DNA of 9,578 bases. Origin: Spirochaetota bacterium. GTDB lineage: Bacteria; Spirochaetota; Spirochaetia; Treponematales; Breznakiellaceae. Shown piece by piece: positions 7,191-9,578 of this stretch. Where the stretch lies: NCBI GenBank assembly GCA_023406985.1, contig JAEXTK010000286.1, positions 1 to 9,578 of the forward strand, written 5' to 3'. Position 1 is the first letter of the stretch; every line of letters begins with the position of its first letter. The notes under the pieces are model-generated. The model saw only the letters and a program-made list of their open reading frames with translations, searched no databases and had not been told where the DNA came from. Position numbers and translations under genes: made by a program.

Positions 7191-9101
7191 TCACTCGTCC
7201 TCCTCGACCACCGGCTGCCGGACCGTCACGGTCGTGCCGTGTCCCCGCTCGCTCTCGTAGGCGAGCCCGAAGGCGTCGCCGAAGCTGAGCCGGATGCGCT
7301 CGTTGACGTTCCGCGCGCCGAAACCGCCGTCGCTGCCGCCCCAGTCCCCGTCGGCCACGGCGGGCGCGTCGGTCGGCTCGCCCGCGGCGCCGGATCCGTT
7401 CCCGTCCCCGGAGCCGTTTCCGCCCCCGGACCCGCCCGCGGACCCGCCCGCGGCGAGGGCGGCGCGTAACTCGGCGAGGCGCTCCTCGGTCATGCCCACG
7501 CCGTCGGCGCGCACGACGAACACGACGGCGTCCGCTTCCCTCCGCGCCTCCACCTCGATGCGGCCGGAGCCGCGCCGTTCCTTGACCCCATGGTAGATGG
7601 CGTTCTCCACGAGGGGCTGGAGCACGAGCTTGAGCACGCGGCACCCCTCGAGTCCGCTGCCCCGGCGTATCGAATAATCGAATTTATCCTCGTAGCGCGC
7701 TTTCTGGATGCAGAGATAGCTCTCCGCGTGGCGTATCTCGTCCTCCACGAGGATCATCTCCCGGCCCTTGGAGAGGCCGATGCGGAACAGGCTCGTGAGG
7801 GCGCCGACGATGCGGACGATATCGTCGGCCTTGTGCTCCTGCGCCATCCACTGGATGGTGTCCAGGGTGTTGTAGAGGAAGTGCGGCTTGATCTGCTCTT
7901 GGAGCACGCGGAGCTCCGCCTCCCGCTTTCGCTGCTGCTCGCGGTACACCTGGTCGATGAGGTTGCGGATCTCCTCGATCATGGCGTTGAACGACCGGCC
8001 GAGCTGTCCGATCTCGTCGTCGCGCTCCTCCGCGAAATAGACGTCCAGGTCGCCGGTTTCCGCGCGCTTCATGAGGCCGCGGAGCGCCACGACGGGGCGG
8101 GCGATGGAGGAGGCGAAGAAGATGGAGAGGAGCACCGCGAAGGCCACGGTGATGCCGCCGACCACGAGGGAATACCAGCGGACCAGGGTCGCCTCGCGGA
8201 GGGCGCTCCGGAGGGAGAACACGCCCGCGGTGGTCCAACCGGTATAGGACGATTGCTTGTAGAGGACCTGGAACAGTTCGTCGCCGACCCGCCGCACCGT
8301 ACGCCCTTCGCCGCCGGGCAGATGGCGGGGCGCGATTCGGTACACGGTGGGGTTGACCGGCGCGTAGACGAGCTCGCCCTCGGCGTCCGAGATGTACAGG
8401 TAGCCGTCGCGGCCGAGCGAAGAGTCCGCGAGGAGTTCTTCCACGTGGTCGAGGCGAAGGTCCACCATGACCACGCCGAAGACGCCGGCCGATCCGACCG
8501 GATCGAGGACGGGCTTGACCACCGAAACGACGTCGTCCGCGCCGAGGTTGAGGCGGCTGCGGACGTTGCGGCCGATGGGACGGGAGATGATGGTGAGCGC
8601 GCGCGGCCGCGCCGTCGCCTTGAGGTACCAGCTTTCAAGGGTGAGCGGATCGCGCGTGATGCGCTCGAAGTGGTCGGAGAGGAGCCGGTCGTTGGCGGTC
8701 ACGAGGAGGATGCCCGCGATCTCGCCATGGCTCGTCGTGCAGGAATTCAGGAACGCGAGGACCTCCGCGTCCCTGCGGCCGTCCTCGGCGCCGAGGGACG
8801 AGAAGAAGGACGCGACGAGGGGCTGGGCTTCGATGAGGGCGATGAGCTTCTCGGCGCCGCGCACGTGGTACTCCAGGTTCTTGTCCACCTGCGCGATCAT
8901 GCGGAGCGTATGGTCCACCGCCTGGGTCTCTATGGAGCGGGAATAGATGAAGGGCCCCAGGATGCCGAGCGTGACCACCGGGACGGCCAACAGCGCTAGG
9001 AACGAGAGGAGAAGGCGGGTCCTGATGGACGTCATCGTCCTCCGGTGGCCGCCCCGCGGCGGGGCGGTCGGAGAGCCGTTGAGGGGCGTTCCCTTCGACA
9101 T
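7191..9101 (-). CDS. YesM-type sensor histidine kinase with dCache sensor domain
   Basis: Membrane kinase of 636 aa, partner of the adjacent YesN-type regulator. TM1 about residues 30-54, extracytoplasmic dCache-like domain about 56-300, TM2 about 308-332, HAMP about 330-385, His_kinase domain with H407 in QEQIKPHFLYNTLD, then an ATPase domain with N-box LVLQPLVENAIYHG (N500) and GFGARNVNERI (593-603). Two oddities: the G1 box reads R-A-D-G-V-G-M (531-537), where D-N-G-x-G is usual, so the adenine-contacting Asp position is Ala; and about 43 Gly/Ser/Asn/Asp/Ala-rich residues (551-593) lengthen the ATP lid. Start choice is uncertain. ATG 9101 has AGGA 6 nt upstream. ATG 9035 (residue 23, MTSIRTRLLL) has GGAGG only 3 nt upstream but gives a more typical N-terminus. 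It heads the three-gene operon. Confidence 0.93.
   Translation of the reverse strand: MSKGTPLNGSPTAPPRGGHRRTMTSIRTRLLLSFLALLAVPVVTLGILGPFIYSRSIETQAVDHTLRMIAQVDKNLEYHVRGAEKLIALIEAQPLVASFFSSLGAEDGRRDAEVLAFLNSCTTSHGEIAGILLVTANDRLLSDHFERITRDPLTLESWYLKATARPRALTIISRPIGRNVRSRLNLGADDVVSVVKPVLDPVGSAGVFGVVMVDLRLDHVEELLADSSLGRDGYLYISDAEGELVYAPVNPTVYRIAPRHLPGGEGRTVRRVGDELFQVLYKQSSYTGWTTAGVFSLRSALREATLVRWYSLVVGGITVAFAVLLSIFFASSIARPVVALRGLMKRAETGDLDVYFAEERDDEIGQLGRSFNAMIEEIRNLIDQVYREQQRKREAELRVLQEQIKPHFLYNTLDTIQWMAQEHKADDIVRIVGALTSLFRIGLSKGREMILVEDEIRHAESYLCIQKARYEDKFDYSIRRGSGLEGCRVLKLVLQPLVENAIYHGVKERRGSGRIEVEARREADAVVFVVRADGVGMTEERLAELRAALAAGGSAGGSGGGNGSGDGNGSGAAGEPTDAPAVADGDWGGSDGGFGARNVNERIRLSFGDAFGLAYESERGHGTTVTVRQPVVEEDE
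7391..7451 (-). repeat. Short tandem repeats encoding the Gly-rich lid insert of the kinase
   Basis: On the + strand GGACCCGCCCGC occurs twice exactly in tandem (7428-7439, 7440-7451). Next to it are imperfect 18-bp units starting CGGATCCGTT (7391) and CGGAGCCGTTT (7409), with a third beginning at 7427. In the kinase frame the 12-bp units encode repeated AGGS and the 18-bp units encode GNGSGD/GNGSGA. The pattern suggests expansion by replication slippage in units of whole codons, which keeps the frame. Confidence 0.75.
9049..9067 (-). other. GC-rich hairpin between the two possible kinase start codons
   Basis: CCGCCCCG (9049-9056) and CGGGGCGG (9060-9067) are perfect inverse complements with a 3-nt loop. 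In the - strand mRNA this stem lies 5 nt upstream of the GGAGG (9043-9039) that serves ATG 9035. If translation begins at 9101 the stem is inside the first codons; if at 9035 it is leader structure next to the SD. No U-tract follows, so it is not an intrinsic terminator. Confidence 0.5.
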
Positions 9102-9124
9102 ACGTAATCCTGACCGCTAGCCTA

Positions 9125-9146
9125 GCACGGAAAGCGAAGGCCGTGC
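9125..9146 (-). other. Short inverted repeat in the kinase operon leader
   Basis: GCACGG (9125-9130) and CCGTGC (9141-9146) are exact inverse complements around a 10-nt loop, in the stretch that would be the 5' leader of the kinase mRNA. A 6-bp stem of this kind is modest. It may be a leader hairpin or a small operator half-site pair; nothing further supports either. Confidence 0.3.
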
Positions 9147-9204
9147 ACTCGTTCCGCGGATCGGCGGTCCGTTTCCCGCGACGCGGCCTCCATTCCGGCC
9201 CGCG

Positions 9205-9232
9205 CGTATAATTTGCGTATTCCCGCTGTTAA
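9205..9232 (-). promoter_or_regulatory. Candidate sigma-70-type promoter of the kinase-regulator-binding protein operon
   Basis: Read on the - strand: TTAACA at 9232-9227 (5 of 6 consensus bases), a 16-bp spacer and TATACG at 9210-9205 (4 of 6). Transcription would begin near 9198, giving a leader of about 97 nt to ATG 9101. It is the only AT-rich patch upstream of the operon, which supports the choice. The -10 overlaps a + strand TATAAT (9207-9212) that has no recognisable -35. Confidence 0.45.
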
Positions 9233-9245
9233 ATCGCCTTCTTTC

Positions 9246-9254
9246 TGGTAGAAT
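9246..9254 (+). promoter_or_regulatory. Extended -10 promoter element abutting the right-edge gene
   Basis: TGGTAGAAT fits the extended -10 form (TG-N-TAGAAT, 5 of 6 in the hexamer). Initiation 7 nt after the hexamer would fall at 9261, the A of the gene's ATG, which implies a leaderless or nearly leaderless mRNA. The -35 region is poor. A perfect TATAAT at 9207-9212 is the alternative and would give a leader of about 42 nt, still without a Shine-Dalgarno. Confidence 0.4.
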
Positions 9255-9260
9255 GGCTGC

Positions 9261-9578
9261 ATGCCGGTACTCCGCATCCCCGCGCCATGGATCGCGGGGC
9301 TCGTAGCCGTCTTGGCGCTCGCCATCCTGGCCCTCGCCTTCGTCCTCCTCCGCGGCGGCGGCGCGGATGACGGCTTGTCGGCCGCCGACCTCCGCGCGGA
9401 ATTCGCGCCGCGGGAGGTCGCCGCGGACGACCTGTTCCTGCCGGCGGAACCCGATTTCCTCCCCGCGCTGATCCGCTACCGCGAGCCGAGGACGGCCTGG
9501 ACCGCCGCGGATGCCGCGCCGTACTGGACCGATCCGGCCGCACTCGATCCCGCGCCGCTCGCCGCGGCGGCGGCCCCC
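9261..9578 (+). CDS. Unidentified membrane-anchored protein, N-terminal part (runs off the window)
   Basis: An open frame of 106 codons from ATG 9261 to the window edge without a stop. The product begins with a short basic stretch (MPVLRIPAPW), then one strong hydrophobic segment at about residues 11-31 ending in R-G-G-G. After that comes an acidic, Ala/Pro-rich part containing FLPAEPDFLPALIRYREPR (about 63-81) and W/Y-containing segments near 83-94. This looks like a single-pass anchor with the rest on the outer face. I do not recognise the family. No Shine-Dalgarno precedes the ATG; the other nearby ATG (9253) is in a frame that closes quickly. Third positions are strongly G/C, as in neighbouring real genes. 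It is transcribed divergently from the sensor operon, so any functional link to that operon is unproven. Confidence 0.7.
   Translation, partial: MPVLRIPAPWIAGLVAVLALAILALAFVLLRGGGADDGLSAADLRAEFAPREVAADDLFLPAEPDFLPALIRYREPRTAWTAADAAPYWTDPAALDPAPLAAAAAP

Noticed and set aside
6050..8999. Long + strand open frames opposite the regulator and kinase (6050-7288 and 7590-8999)
   Set aside because: They are shadows of the well-supported regulator and kinase genes, with low-complexity translations.
9229..9543. Minus-strand open frames near the right edge (9122-9325 and 9229-9543)
   Set aside because: They run across the divergent promoter region or opposite the right-edge gene, and are R/G/P-rich with no recognisable motif.

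Overview
The window is a GC-rich bacterial segment (about two thirds G+C by eye) with short AT-rich patches at promoters. It carries two unrelated gene clusters that converge tail to tail at about 4050, plus the start of a third transcription unit at the right edge. The genes point to a motile bacterium with a periplasmic space. The mix of short-type chemoreceptors, a YesM/YesN-type two-component system and a YtfQ-like sugar-binding protein resembles free-living or gut Spirochaetota (Treponema/Spirochaeta relatives). That assignment rests on family resemblance, not on a marker gene, and is only moderately secure. No RNA genes, insertion sequences, CRISPR arrays or phage genes were seen.

Left cluster (1-4053, + strand): two paralogous methyl-accepting chemotaxis proteins followed by cheW. 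Each receptor has its own sigma-70-like promoter region. The second receptor and cheW share a TGATG stop/start overlap and so are translationally coupled. The receptors have different four-helix-bundle sensor domains but almost identical signalling domains. Both look like the 34H length class, and only the second carries a flexible tail ending in a CheR/CheB-docking-type pentapeptide. The DNA before the second receptor is rich in repeats. One is an 11-bp inverted repeat whose right arm contains part of the ribosome binding site.

Right cluster (4050-9101, - strand): a tight three-gene operon read in the order sensor kinase (YesM type, dCache sensor), response regulator (YesN type, AraC DNA-binding domain), and a membrane-anchored protein with two complete sugar-binding domains in tandem. 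There is no ABC transporter permease or ATPase in the window. The binding protein is translationally coupled to the regulator, so the simplest reading is a three-part carbohydrate sensor: the double binding protein presents sugar state to the kinase, which controls the AraC-type regulator. The kinase has two oddities in its ATP-binding domain: an Ala-Asp swap in the G1 box and a glycine-rich insert in the ATP lid, encoded by short tandem DNA repeats.

Right edge (9102-9578): a 159-bp divergent promoter region, then the first 106 codons of an unidentified membrane-anchored protein on the + strand. This gene has no Shine-Dalgarno sequence and has an extended -10 element placed so that transcription may start on the ATG itself.
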